Below, in pieces: positions 8,425 to 16,833 of a DNA stretch of 64,000 nt. A program made the translations under genes and the position numbers. Under the pieces are notes generated by a model. That model worked only from the letters and a program-made list of their open reading frames with translations. It was not told the DNA's origin and searched no databases. This DNA is from Phascolarctobacterium sp. (GTDB lineage: Bacteria; Bacillota; Negativicutes; Acidaminococcales; Acidaminococcaceae), in contig JAUNOC010000005.1 of assembly GCA_030531205.1 (NCBI GenBank), positions 1 to 64,000 on the forward strand. Reading direction: 5' to 3'. Every line of letters starts with the position of its first letter. Position 1 is the stretch's first letter.

Positions 8425-9557
8425 TATAATTCACCTCCAAATGCTTTTTTCAAAATTGACTGACGCAAAGCGTCACAACTAACTAAAACACTATCAAGAA
8501 TATTATCAATACTCTTACTTTTAGAAATTTTATCTGCTACACAATTAATAATTTGTTTTTGAACATCTATGGAAGGCACCTTAATTTTTTGTTCTGCTAA
8601 ATAATCTGATGGCATTCTTTTTTGTCCTACACTACCAGTCATATATGGGACTGCACGCCTTAAAAAATTTTCTCTTGAAACAAAATAATATAAAAACTTT
8701 GGTAACAAATTTTCACTACAACGTAATACATGGAATTCCGTTGAGCCAAAGCCACAATCTTTAATCAAATCATTAACTATACAAATTTTACCATTTTCCA
8801 TACATGGAGTAATTTTAGCAAATAAAACATCTCCGTTTCTAAATTTGGTATAACCCTTTTTTACTTTTCCATAAGTGGTTGTTTGAGGATAAAACTTGTT
8901 TGTTTTTGCTTCAACTGCTGCCATAGGTAAAAAACTAACAATGTCTTCATCTTCAAAATCGGGTAAATTAAAATTTTTATTTATTGAACATATCTTTTCA
9001 TCACCTAATTTATATTCTTCCCACGAACAATCACTTTGCTGAAAAATTTGCTCCATTAAACTTTCGTTGAATTGATTAATCTGCTCCTTAACCTTTTTCA
9101 GCATCGCCACACTGTTGTCCAGTTCGGCAAAAAGTTCCTCAATTTTGGCGACTATCCGCTGTTGTTCGGGGAACGGGGGGACGGGGACAATAAAATCATT
9201 AAAATTTTGCATTCTTACATATTTGACAGTTGAGCCAAATTGCTTACTTGTATTTTGAGAACGCCATTTGTACACAAAATAATAATACAAGTACTTTGCA
9301 CAAATTTTTATATTTGAAAGCACATAAGTTCGCTGATATGCTTCAAAATCGCCATCATAATAAAAAACTAAACCAATATCACCATTCCCCGGAACAATGA
9401 TACTTTCCCCACTAAACGAATAAGTATCACAAAGTGAATAATGGTTAGCACATGTATAAAAACGATATTTGCCATTTTCTTTGGCATGATTAGCATCTTT
9501 TTTACCAGTTTTAATATCACAAACTTCTGGTAATTTTTTCCATTCCAAATATATCAC
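8424..9557 (-). CDS. hsdS: Type I restriction-modification specificity subunit HsdS
   Basis: A 377-residue specificity subunit with two target-recognition domains. The first TRD spans about residues 1-130 and the second about 180-325. The conserved spacer PFPEQQRIVAKIEELFAELD with its long helix lies between them. A shorter relative (VQKQIINCVADKI) followed by the helix ending SILKKAFGGEL closes the protein. HsdS sets the bipartite target of the HsdM/HsdR complex. Both halves look intact and no second hsdS or recombinase is present nearby, so shuffling is not indicated. Confidence 0.93.
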   Translation of the reverse strand: MIYLEWKKLPEVCDIKTGKKDANHAKENGKYRFYTCANHYSLCDTYSFSGESIIVPGNGDIGLVFYYDGDFEAYQRTYVLSNIKICAKYLYYYFVYKWRSQNTSKQFGSTVKYVRMQNFNDFIVPVPPFPEQQRIVAKIEELFAELDNSVAMLKKVKEQINQFNESLMEQIFQQSDCSWEEYKLGDEKICSINKNFNLPDFEDEDIVSFLPMAAVEAKTNKFYPQTTTYGKVKKGYTKFRNGDVLFAKITPCMENGKICIVNDLIKDCGFGSTEFHVLRCSENLLPKFLYYFVSRENFLRRAVPYMTGSVGQKRMPSDYLAEQKIKVPSIDVQKQIINCVADKISKSKSIDNILDSVLVSCDALRQSILKKAFGGEL

Positions 9558-9568
9558 CTAACCTATAA

Positions 9569-10051
9569 CTACATATCTTTAAGTGGATCATATTTTGTAT
9601 TACAATTCATATTTTTGAAAACATCTACTTGATTATTAAATTCTTGCCTGTCGGAAATATGAACATCACAATTTACGCATATATAGTAATCAATATGCTT
9701 CCCAAATCCATACCTTGGTTGAATTTGATATGTTTTTCTCTCTTTCTCCCAACACTTTTGACAAAACTTCCTTTTTAACGGATCGTTTTTCAAAGTAACA
9801 AAGGCATCTTCATGATATTCAATATCTTCTTCAGTAATTTTTACCTTTTGCAATTCTTCTATCTTATTTCTTAATTCCTTATTTTCGTCCATCATCTCTT
9901 GCATTTTTCCCTGCAATTCTAATGCTTTACCCGACAAATCTAAAAGTGTACCATATAACTCCAATTTTGCCTCTGCCGTATCAACAGTTCTAACGATATT
10001 TGCAGCCCCCTTAATGCCATCATACAATAATTTTAATTCTGGTATTCCCAT
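9569..10051 (-). CDS. Coiled-coil protein with C-terminal zinc ribbon, R-M island
   Basis: A 160-residue protein of unknown function. Residues about 25-75 form a predicted coiled coil rich in E, K, L and Q. Residues about 95-135 contain two CxxC pairs (FCQKCWEKE and YYICVNCDV) that would bind zinc. GGAGG lies 5 bases before the ATG. It sits just upstream of hsdS in the same direction. It could be a nucleic-acid-binding accessory, but nothing shows this beyond the zinc ribbon and context. Confidence 0.75.
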   Translation of the reverse strand: MGIPELKLLYDGIKGAANIVRTVDTAEAKLELYGTLLDLSGKALELQGKMQEMMDENKELRNKIEELQKVKITEEDIEYHEDAFVTLKNDPLKRKFCQKCWEKERKTYQIQPRYGFGKHIDYYICVNCDVHISDRQEFNNQVDVFKNMNCNTKYDPLKDM

Positions 10052-10104
10052 TTTTCCTCCTTCATTTCACATTCCGCATTTCGCATTACTAATTGATAAA
10101 CCCC

Positions 10105-10224
10105 TCCGCCTCGCTTCGCTCGGCACCTCCCCTGACTGGGAGGAAATTAAGTTCGTATTCTGCTAACTTTTTGCCCCCAGTTAGGGGGGCTGTCGGCTCA
10201 GTTTTTAAGTAGCCGACTGGGGGG
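10105..10224. repeat. GC-rich hairpin repeat inside the R-M operon
   Basis: Hairpin modules of the window-wide repeat family: CCGCCTCGCTTCGCTCGG, CCTCCC..GGGAGG, GCCCCC..GGGGGGC and the block CGGCTCAG-TTTTTAAGTAGCCG. The last block is identical to one in the arms of the DUF559 elements at 51321 and 53723. It abuts the stop codon of the upstream RhuM gene. Confidence 0.8.
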
Positions 10225-11247
10225 TTATTCTTTCTTCACACTACGCTGTAATTGTTTTATCCCGTCCAAATAATCCTGTTCCACCGCAGACAATGTTTTT
10301 GCCTGATATTTTTGGTATTCCATTTTAACCTTGTCCATTGCCTCACTATGACTGATATTGCCACTGCCCTGCAACAATTCTTCACCATTAGCCGTCAGAA
10401 TTTTGTCAAGATGCTTTGCCCAGTCGTCCATAGTCATGGGGATTTCACGCTCTGCCTGACGCTCCGCAAAATCAAGATAACCGGAAACCAACTGGCCCAT
10501 GGCCTTCAGTTCCCTCTCATTCAAGTAATTCTTGGCAATTTTTGCCTCCGCCAATGTTGGCTGAAGTCCATTGAAAACAGTCAATCCCATAAAATCCTTT
10601 TGGGCATCCACTCTGTCAAAGATTATTTCTGCCGCCGTTTGTCCCGATACGGCATAATGTATTTTGTTTTGCACCTTTTTGAAAAAATTCAAAGAGACAT
10701 CCGCCCTTGGATCATAATCAATACTGGTGGCATAAATTTCCAAAACCTGACGGTAAAACACTTTTTCGCTGGCACGAATATCCCTGATTTTGACAATAAG
10801 TTCTTGAAAATATCCTGCTCCGCCTAAATTTTTTAATCTTTCACTATCAAGTACAAATCCTTTTTTTATGTATTCCTTTAATACCGATGTCGCCCAAATA
10901 CGAAACTTGGTTGCCTTTGCAGAATTAACCCTATAACCAACGGAAATTATAGCATCAAGATTATAAAATTCAACCTGTCTGCTTACATTACGTGTACCCT
11001 CTATTTGAACTTGTTCCATTTTGGAACAAGTTGCCTCTTTTACTAATTCGCCCTCTTCATATATGTTTTTCAAGTGTTTAGTTATAGCTTGTGTATTAAC
11101 ATCAAACAGCGTTGCCATGGCTTTTTGAGTAACCCAAAGGGTCTCATCTTTAAGCACTACACCAACTTTTTCATCACTGTCATGAGTATCATACAGTAAC
11201 ATTTGCATTTGTCTGTCCAAATTCACTTCATTATTCATTTGTCGCAT
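10225..11247 (-). CDS. RhuM-family protein
   Basis: A 340-residue member of the virulence RhuM family. Its N-terminal part has the typical ETLWVTQKAMATLFDV helix-turn-helix-like motif, YNLDAIISVGYRVNS and KFRIWATSVLKEYIKKGF. The C-terminal half is the RhuM-specific helical domain. The biochemical role is not established; such genes are often found next to type I R-M genes. The start at 11247 has GGAGGAG 8 bases upstream, and that ribosome site is supplied by the neighbouring repeat. The N-terminal 130 residues resemble those of the next gene upstream. Confidence 0.85.
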   Translation of the reverse strand: MRQMNNEVNLDRQMQMLLYDTHDSDEKVGVVLKDETLWVTQKAMATLFDVNTQAITKHLKNIYEEGELVKEATCSKMEQVQIEGTRNVSRQVEFYNLDAIISVGYRVNSAKATKFRIWATSVLKEYIKKGFVLDSERLKNLGGAGYFQELIVKIRDIRASEKVFYRQVLEIYATSIDYDPRADVSLNFFKKVQNKIHYAVSGQTAAEIIFDRVDAQKDFMGLTVFNGLQPTLAEAKIAKNYLNERELKAMGQLVSGYLDFAERQAEREIPMTMDDWAKHLDKILTANGEELLQGSGNISHSEAMDKVKMEYQKYQAKTLSAVEQDYLDGIKQLQRSVKKE

Positions 11248-11261
11248 TTGTTGACTCCTCC

Positions 11262-11426
11262 GGCACGCCGTGCCACCTCCCCTAACAAAATAAACCCCTT
11301 CGCCGTTCCACGTTCCTATATCGGCTCTCTTCCCCTGAAAGGGGACGCAGGAAAGTTTGCATTGCCTCTAACCCTTGTGCCCCACATCAAGGGGCTGGCA
11401 GTTGCGTAGCAACTGACTGGGGGAGG
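11262..11426. repeat. GC-rich hairpin repeat inside the R-M operon, second copy
   Basis: Another mosaic of the repeat family: GGCACGCCGTGCC, TCCCCTGAAAGGGGA and CAGTTGCGTAGCAACTG hairpins, with pyrimidine-rich ACCTCCCCTAAC and its complement-like GGGGGAGGTTAT at the two ends. It provides the ribosome site of the RhuM gene at 11247 and directly follows the stop codon of the Fic-like gene. Confidence 0.75.
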
Positions 11427-12374
11427 TTATTTCCACTGCAAAAAATTCATTATAACCTTAACGATAATATCCTTTTCCTCCGCCCTTGATTCTGCCACCA
11501 TTAGTGTTATCGCCACCAACGCACTTTTGCTAAGTAGTTTGTTGCCATTACTTTCTATAAGCATACTGTTTTTACTGAGAAAAAACAGAAACAACGCTGC
11601 GGCAATTCTCTTACATCCATCATTAAACGGATGGTCTTTGACAATAAAATACAGCAAATTAGCCGCTTTTTCTTCAACAGAAGGATACACATCCTTGCCA
11701 AAAGCACTTTGATAAATAGCCGAAATTATTCCTTCTAACTTGCCAACCTCTTTTTCAGTACCAAAAATCGCTGATTCTTTGCTAAATTCCATCTTTGAAA
11801 TAAGCTCTTTACATTCTTGGTATTGCAAACGGTATGTTGCCAAATTACCTTTTGGTTTTGTCACACATTGATGGTCATAATCGTCCAACAACATAAAAGC
11901 CGCTTCATATTCATTCACCACACGCAAAACATCTCCGGCATCAAGATTTGCCATACCGGCAATAATGCGTGATTCTATTTCAACAGTTTTTTGTAATGCC
12001 TGTAAGCGTTTTTCATTAACTGCATATCCTTTTTGAAGGTACTCTTTTAATACCGAAGTCGCCCATTTGCGAAAAACAACTCCCCTTTGGGATTTAACAC
12101 GATAGCCCACCGAAATTATCACATCCAAATTATAAAATTTAGGCGGACGTGAATTAATACTTCTGTCGAAAATTTCGACAGAAGTATTTTTATCCAGTTC
12201 CTTTTCCGCAAATATCTTTCCTATATGATACGCAATAGAAGAACGTGCCGTATCAAATAGTTCGCTCATTTGTGCCTGTGTCAGCCACACGGTTTCTTTT
12301 TCAGGCGTAACCGTTACCGCCAATTCCAAGCCGTTATCTGTAAATGTTATCAATTCCTTGCCCATATTTTCCAT
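11427..12374 (-). CDS. RhuM-like N-domain fused to Fic/DOC domain
   Basis: A 315-residue protein. Residues about 1-135 are a RhuM-like domain (ETVWLTQAQMSELFDTARSS, YNLDVIISVGYRV). Residues about 190-300 are a Fic/DOC fold with the catalytic-loop motif HPFNDGCKRIAAALF. Fic enzymes transfer AMP or phosphate to target proteins; the usual Asn of the DGNKR/GNGR loop is Cys here. I see no clear S/TxxxE(G/N) inhibitory motif. It begins 2 bases after the hsdR stop codon, which places it in the restriction operon. Confidence 0.88.
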   Translation of the reverse strand: MENMGKELITFTDNGLELAVTVTPEKETVWLTQAQMSELFDTARSSIAYHIGKIFAEKELDKNTSVEIFDRSINSRPPKFYNLDVIISVGYRVKSQRGVVFRKWATSVLKEYLQKGYAVNEKRLQALQKTVEIESRIIAGMANLDAGDVLRVVNEYEAAFMLLDDYDHQCVTKPKGNLATYRLQYQECKELISKMEFSKESAIFGTEKEVGKLEGIISAIYQSAFGKDVYPSVEEKAANLLYFIVKDHPFNDGCKRIAAALFLFFLSKNSMLIESNGNKLLSKSALVAITLMVAESRAEEKDIIVKVIMNFLQWK

Positions 12375-12376
12375 TC

Positions 12377-15124
12377 TTACGCCACCAACTTTTCATTCAA
12401 CTCATTTAAGATTTCTTCATATTCCCCGCCAAAGAGTTCATAGAATTTCCCCAAGCCGCCTTTTTGACTAAACGGGTTCATATCCAAATCTTCCCTGTCA
12501 ATGCTCAAAGAAACCACTATATAATCCCTAATCATACGTAACCATTCCTGTTGTTCTTCTGTAACCGTGGCAGGGGCATGTTTGGCATTAAAATCCAATG
12601 ACCATTTCATAAAATTGTAATTCACCCTGTCCGCAAATGGTTCCAAGTTATCGGCATAACCCAATTCAAACCGCACCATAGACACCAAGTCCGCCAACCT
12701 TGCCACCGTCCCGCTACGCTTTACCTTTTCCGGCTGCAATGTGGCATAGCAATCCCACAAACGGGCAACGGTAATACCTTGTTTTTTCAGACCTTCATAA
12801 AGTTCTTCCAGTTTCTTAATCGTCATCCGCCTGTTTTTATAATTTTGGTCATAAATAATATTCAGAGCAATAAGTTCATCCTTATGCTCATTGATATAGG
12901 TACGGAAACTTGCCAGCATTTCCTCCGCTTTATCCGCTTTTTGCACATCAAAGCCGGCAAAGGTTACTGTGTCCAAGTTGACACTGTCAATGATTTGGTC
13001 ATGGACTGTTTTCAAATGTTCAATATGTTTTCTGATTTCCGGATTGCAAAAGGGCGCGGCGGCTTTTTCCGCCAGTTCCTGTTGTTTGGCATTAAATTTT
13101 ACAAATTCATCATCCGTAAAATCCCTGTCCTTTTCCCTAAAAATACCCGCTTTTTCACAGATATAATCTTCATCAAAAGCATTTAACAAATTTTCTGTAA
13201 GTATATTGGGGCTGCTGCCTGCCACCTTGACAAATTCCTTTTGCTCATCCTTATCCAGTTTGGCATTCAGGCGGATTAGGCGGTTGGCAAGTGATGTCAG
13301 CGTGTCGTCATCCCTTGTACCCATTGCCACCGACATCATCAAATCTTTTAATGACACACTGGGTTTGCGTTCCAAAGTCCGTGTTTCCACCTTTTTTGAC
13401 TTGGTAACACCCACAGCATCAATAATAACAAAATGGTCTTTATTCTCTTTGGCGGAAGGTGAAACTTTTTGCAATTCTGCCAGTTTCAAAGTTCTGGTAC
13501 CCCTGCCCTTCATTTGTTCAAAATAAATTTTGCTGTGAATATCCCGCAAAAATACCAAACATTCAATGGGTTTCACGTCCGTACCGGTGGCAATCATATT
13601 CACGGTTACTGCCACACGGGGATAAAAATCGTTACGAAAACTTTTCAGCGATACATTGGCATCACTGGCATTATAGGTTATCTTTTTACAAAACTCCCTG
13701 CCCTTGCCAAATTCCTCCCTGACAATATTGACAATATCCTCCGCATGGCTGTCGTCTTTGGCAAATATAAGTGTTTTCGGCAATTCCTGCCGTTCCGGAA
13801 AAAGCGTGTTTTCCACCGCTTCCTTAAATTTGCGGATAATGGCGCGGATGGTGCTTTTGTTGACAACCGACTTATCCAAATCCTTACCGATATAGTCCAC
13901 ATCTTCCGGCAATTCTTCGTAGCGTTGTTCCCGCGTCAGACGGTTACGCCGCTCTATCAACTGCTTGGCGGCAATATGTGCCCCGTTTTGGGTAATGTCC
14001 GTTTCAATAAGATAAATATCTTCCCCAACATTAACCCCGTCAATCGTGGCTTGTTCCCGTGTATATTCACTTACCAAATTTTGATTGAAAAAGGCAATAG
14101 TTTTAGCACTGGGTGTTGCCGTCAAACCAATAATAAAAGCATCAAAATATTTCAAAACCTGTGACCACACATCATAAATGGAGCGGTGGCACTCGTCCAC
14201 AATAATACAGTCAAAATATTCCGGCGGATATTTGGGGTTATAAACAACTTCCCTGTTTCCCTTGATACTCCCACAAGATTCCTCGTCCACACTATCATCC
14301 GGGTCTTCACCACGCAACATGGAATACATCCGCTGAATAGTACTGATATACACTTGGCAATCTTTCGGCATACTGGAATGTTTAAGACGATGGACACCAT
14401 AAATTTGGGTGAACGGACGGCGGTCATCATTGGGCATATATGCATTAAACTCGTTTTCCGCCTGTTCCGCCAATGACTTGGTATCCACCAAAAACAAAAC
14501 TCGGTTAAACTTGCCAAATTTCAACATTCTGTAAACAGCGGTTATTGCCGTAAAAGTTTTGCCGGCCCCGGTAGCCATTTGTATCAATGCATAGGGGCGG
14601 TTATGTGCCAAAGATTTATCCAAATTTTCCACCGCATTTATCTGACATTTACGGAAACCCGATTTATCAAAATCGGGCATTTTTTTCAAATTATTGCGTA
14701 TCGTATCCTCTTTTTGCAAAAGTGCTTGCAATGTTTCCGGTCTAAAAAAATTAAACACTTCACGGGGACGGTAATCAATATCTTGATAATCAGTAAAATG
14801 AATAATCTTGTCCGTTGCCTCATACACAAAACGAATATCCGGCTCGCTCTTGATATATTTAAACTTACTGTTAGCATAACCATCCACTTGGTCTTCATGG
14901 ACACTTAAACGATGCCCTTCTTCCGAACGCTTGGCTTCAATAATTCCACAGGGAACACCATTAACAAAAAGGGCATAATCCACTTCCCCTGTATCGGTTG
15001 GATACTCACGGACAGCCACACCAAGACCTGCCCGGAGATTAATTTCCTCCATATCCTGAACTTGCCATCCTGCCTGTATTAACTTTTTGTCAATGCCTAA
15101 TCTTGCTTTTTCTTCTGGCGCCAT
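12377..15124 (-). CDS. hsdR: Type I restriction enzyme endonuclease/translocase HsdR
   Basis: A 915-residue motor subunit. The N-terminal nuclease domain has a PD-(D/E)xK-type motif (EVDYALFVNG..GIIEAKR). The superfamily 2 helicase follows with Walker A MATGAGKTFTA, Walker B DECHRS and SAT-like LTATPSA, then RecA domain 2 and a helical C-terminal domain that contacts HsdM. The ATG at 15124 is preferred over upstream frame because AAGGA lies about 7 bases before it. It is the first gene of the operon. Confidence 0.95.
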   Translation of the reverse strand: MAPEEKARLGIDKKLIQAGWQVQDMEEINLRAGLGVAVREYPTDTGEVDYALFVNGVPCGIIEAKRSEEGHRLSVHEDQVDGYANSKFKYIKSEPDIRFVYEATDKIIHFTDYQDIDYRPREVFNFFRPETLQALLQKEDTIRNNLKKMPDFDKSGFRKCQINAVENLDKSLAHNRPYALIQMATGAGKTFTAITAVYRMLKFGKFNRVLFLVDTKSLAEQAENEFNAYMPNDDRRPFTQIYGVHRLKHSSMPKDCQVYISTIQRMYSMLRGEDPDDSVDEESCGSIKGNREVVYNPKYPPEYFDCIIVDECHRSIYDVWSQVLKYFDAFIIGLTATPSAKTIAFFNQNLVSEYTREQATIDGVNVGEDIYLIETDITQNGAHIAAKQLIERRNRLTREQRYEELPEDVDYIGKDLDKSVVNKSTIRAIIRKFKEAVENTLFPERQELPKTLIFAKDDSHAEDIVNIVREEFGKGREFCKKITYNASDANVSLKSFRNDFYPRVAVTVNMIATGTDVKPIECLVFLRDIHSKIYFEQMKGRGTRTLKLAELQKVSPSAKENKDHFVIIDAVGVTKSKKVETRTLERKPSVSLKDLMMSVAMGTRDDDTLTSLANRLIRLNAKLDKDEQKEFVKVAGSSPNILTENLLNAFDEDYICEKAGIFREKDRDFTDDEFVKFNAKQQELAEKAAAPFCNPEIRKHIEHLKTVHDQIIDSVNLDTVTFAGFDVQKADKAEEMLASFRTYINEHKDELIALNIIYDQNYKNRRMTIKKLEELYEGLKKQGITVARLWDCYATLQPEKVKRSGTVARLADLVSMVRFELGYADNLEPFADRVNYNFMKWSLDFNAKHAPATVTEEQQEWLRMIRDYIVVSLSIDREDLDMNPFSQKGGLGKFYELFGGEYEEILNELNEKLVA

Positions 15125-15179
15125 AAGTTTTTCCTTACTTAAAAAATGTATTATCACTAACAAATAAGAATTTTATAAT

Positions 15180-15185
15180 ATTATA
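15180..15185 (-). promoter_or_regulatory. Probable extended -10 promoter of the hsd operon
   Basis: On the minus strand, TGA-TATAAT gives an extended -10 about 55 bases before the hsdR start. The -35 region (TTTATT at 17 bp) is weak. Confidence 0.45.
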
Positions 15186-15229
15186 TCATAAAAATCACAC
15201 CAAATAAAACAAAAAGCATATTTTAATCA

Positions 15230-15400
15230 ACGGAACATTTTACCATATTTGTTCTTTGATTATTTTGTCTTTATTCTTGTCGTACTTTTCCCCACACCCT
15301 TTAATTCCCTCTCCCCAAGGAGAGGGTTACTTTCGCTTTCATCCAACTTCCCTATTTCTAATCACAGGAACCTTTCACCTTCATTGTGCATCGTGAATTA
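15230..15400. repeat. Degenerate repeat modules between ksgA and hsdR
   Basis: Contains a GAACATTTTACCATA end, a TTCTTTGATTATTTTGTCTTTATTC block also seen at about 42420, a CCCTCTCC..GGAGAGGG hairpin (about 15309-15328), the CTTTCATCCAACTTCCC block also at 34993, and a TAATCACAGGAACC end near 15367. It is a partial member of the TIR repeat family. No gene is visible in 15186-15876. Confidence 0.65.
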
Positions 15401-15479
15401 TGAATTGTGAATTTCATTTATCATTTTCATTTCAAAAAAATTCCCTCATTCAAAACTGAAAAAATCGTGAAACAATGTT

Positions 15480-15522
15480 TTTTTAATCACGTGATTTTTT
15501 ATAAAAATCACGTGATTAAAAA
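15480..15522. repeat. Paired-palindrome hairpin, CACGTG version 2
   Basis: A 20-bp perfect stem (15480-15499 with 15503-15522) around a 3-base loop. Each arm contains the 10-bp palindrome AATCACGTGATT core. It belongs to the same scaffold as the elements at 6175, 15633, 42029 and 49159. Confidence 0.85.
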
Positions 15523-15547
15523 TTTTTACTTTTACAATTTTGAACGA

Positions 15548-15742
15548 AAATAAAAGTCCTCTTCACACTGAAAGCATTTTCATAACTAAAATCACTCTTC
15601 AACAAAACACAATTAAAAGCAGGGAAAGTTAATTTCAATCTCGCGAGAGTTTATATCAAACTCGCGAGAGATTGAAAATGAGATTTTGCTGTTTTGAATG
15701 AAAAAAAATCCTGTGACTGTTTCTAATCACAGGATTTTTTTT
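15548..15742. repeat. Paired-palindrome intergenic repeat, CTCGCGAG version
   Basis: Aligns along most of its length with 6092-6284, but the hairpin at 15633-15677 carries CTCGCGAG palindromes in both arms instead of CACGTG. The arms TTTCAAT and ATTGAAA flank them, with a 2-base AG bulge. It ends in the same kind of terminator hairpin. Confidence 0.85.
15701..15742. terminator. Bidirectional intrinsic terminator downstream of ksgA
   Basis: A 16-bp stem (15701-15716 with 15727-15742), core ATCCTGTGA..TCACAGGAT, with an A-tract and T-tract. It would end the ksgA transcript on the minus strand. Confidence 0.8.
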
Positions 15743-15765
15743 GTAAATTATCAACTTTGAAACCC

Positions 15766-15870
15766 CTCCGTCTTGCCCACCTAAAAACTGTCGGCAAGAC
15801 ACCTCCCCTAATTGGGAGGAAATTGGCTTTCGCACTATGCTGACTTTCCTGACACCTGTAACCTAAAACC
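15766..15870. repeat. Hairpin module and ACCTGAA-like short repeats after ksgA
   Basis: CCTCCGTCTTGCC..GGCAAGAC and CCTCCC..GGGAGG hairpins are followed by TTCGCACTATGCTGAC and a run of ACACCTGTAACCTAAAACCTG-type heptamers, all shared with other intergenic repeats in the window. Confidence 0.7.
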
Positions 15871-15876
15871 TGACAC

Positions 15877-16719
15877 CTACTCCACTGCATTTGCCAACCT
15901 TGCAAATTCTTCCAAACTCAATGTTTCTGCCCTGCGATTGCCGTCAATGTCTGCCCGTTCCAACCATGCTTCCACTTGGCTATCGTTAAATTTTTCATAG
16001 TTTTTTAACGAATTATGAAGCATTTTACGTCTTACAGAGAATGCTGCTTCCACTACTTTGAAAAATATTTCAAGTGATTTTAATTCTACCGGACTTTTTT
16101 CCCTTTTCTTACATACCAAAACTGCACTTTCCACATTAGGGGCAGGTATAAAGGATGAAGGCGGCACCGTGAAGGCAATCTGTGGTTCTGTATAATACTG
16201 CATAGTTACGCTCAACGCTCCATAATCTTTTCCGCCGGGTTCTGTCACAATCCGTTCCGCCACCTCTTTTTGTACCATAAAAACCAACCGCTCCCATGCT
16301 AAATTCTGCTCCAACAGAGCAAAAATAATGGGGGTGGTAATGTAATAGGGCAAATTGGCACAACATTTGAAAGGCCCGGAAATTAGTTTGGGGATGTCCA
16401 TTTCCAAAATATCCCCCTGCATAACCTTTACATTAGGATAATCTGCCAAGGTATTTCCCAAAACCGGAATGAGTCGTTGGTCCAATTCCACAGCAACAAC
16501 CTCAGCACCACTTTCTGCCAACCCCTGTGTCAAAGTGCCAATGCCGGGACCTATTTCCAAGACCCTGTCATTAGGTGTCAGTTCTGCTGCCGCCGCAATT
16601 TTCTCCACCACACTGGGATCAATCAAAAAATTCTGCCCTAATTTTTTTTTGGCTATAAGCTTATATTTAGTTAAAATGTGCCGCGTCACAGAAGGAGACG
16701 CAATAATCGAAGTTTTCAT
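15877..16719 (-). CDS. rsmA: 16S rRNA dimethyladenosine transferase (KsgA/RsmA)
   Basis: A 280-residue rRNA adenine N6,N6-dimethyltransferase. Visible motifs are the N-terminal KKKLGQNFLID, SAM-binding VLEIGPGIGTLT and catalytic NLPYYITTPI. It dimethylates two adjacent adenines near the 3' end of 16S rRNA during 30S assembly. It follows rnmV and a 3D-domain gene, the same order as in Bacillus (yabE-rnmV-ksgA), although a repeat of about 110 bp separates it from rnmV. Confidence 0.96.
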   Translation of the reverse strand: MKTSIIASPSVTRHILTKYKLIAKKKLGQNFLIDPSVVEKIAAAAELTPNDRVLEIGPGIGTLTQGLAESGAEVVAVELDQRLIPVLGNTLADYPNVKVMQGDILEMDIPKLISGPFKCCANLPYYITTPIIFALLEQNLAWERLVFMVQKEVAERIVTEPGGKDYGALSVTMQYYTEPQIAFTVPPSSFIPAPNVESAVLVCKKREKSPVELKSLEIFFKVVEAAFSVRRKMLHNSLKNYEKFNDSQVEAWLERADIDGNRRAETLSLEEFARLANAVE

Positions 16720-16742
16720 CTGCTTGGTTAAGTTGCGTTTTC

Positions 16743-16833
16743 TCTAATTAATAATTAATAATGAATAATTATGGTGATATGTTCCTAAAAAATATAATTG
16801 GTAATTTTCGGCAAAGCCGAAAATTGTCCTTAA
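16743..16833. repeat. AT-rich repeat with left TIR end and hairpin
   Basis: Arms made of TTAATAATGAATAATTA-like words in opposite orientation enclose a left end ATGGTGATATGTTCCT and a perfect hairpin AATTTTCGGC-AAA-GCCGAAAATT (16803-16825). The arm continues into the last codons of rnmV. Confidence 0.75.

Noticed and set aside
8424-9557. Phase-variable hsdS shuffling
   Set aside because: There is a single hsdS, with no inverted hsdS fragments and no recombinase nearby.
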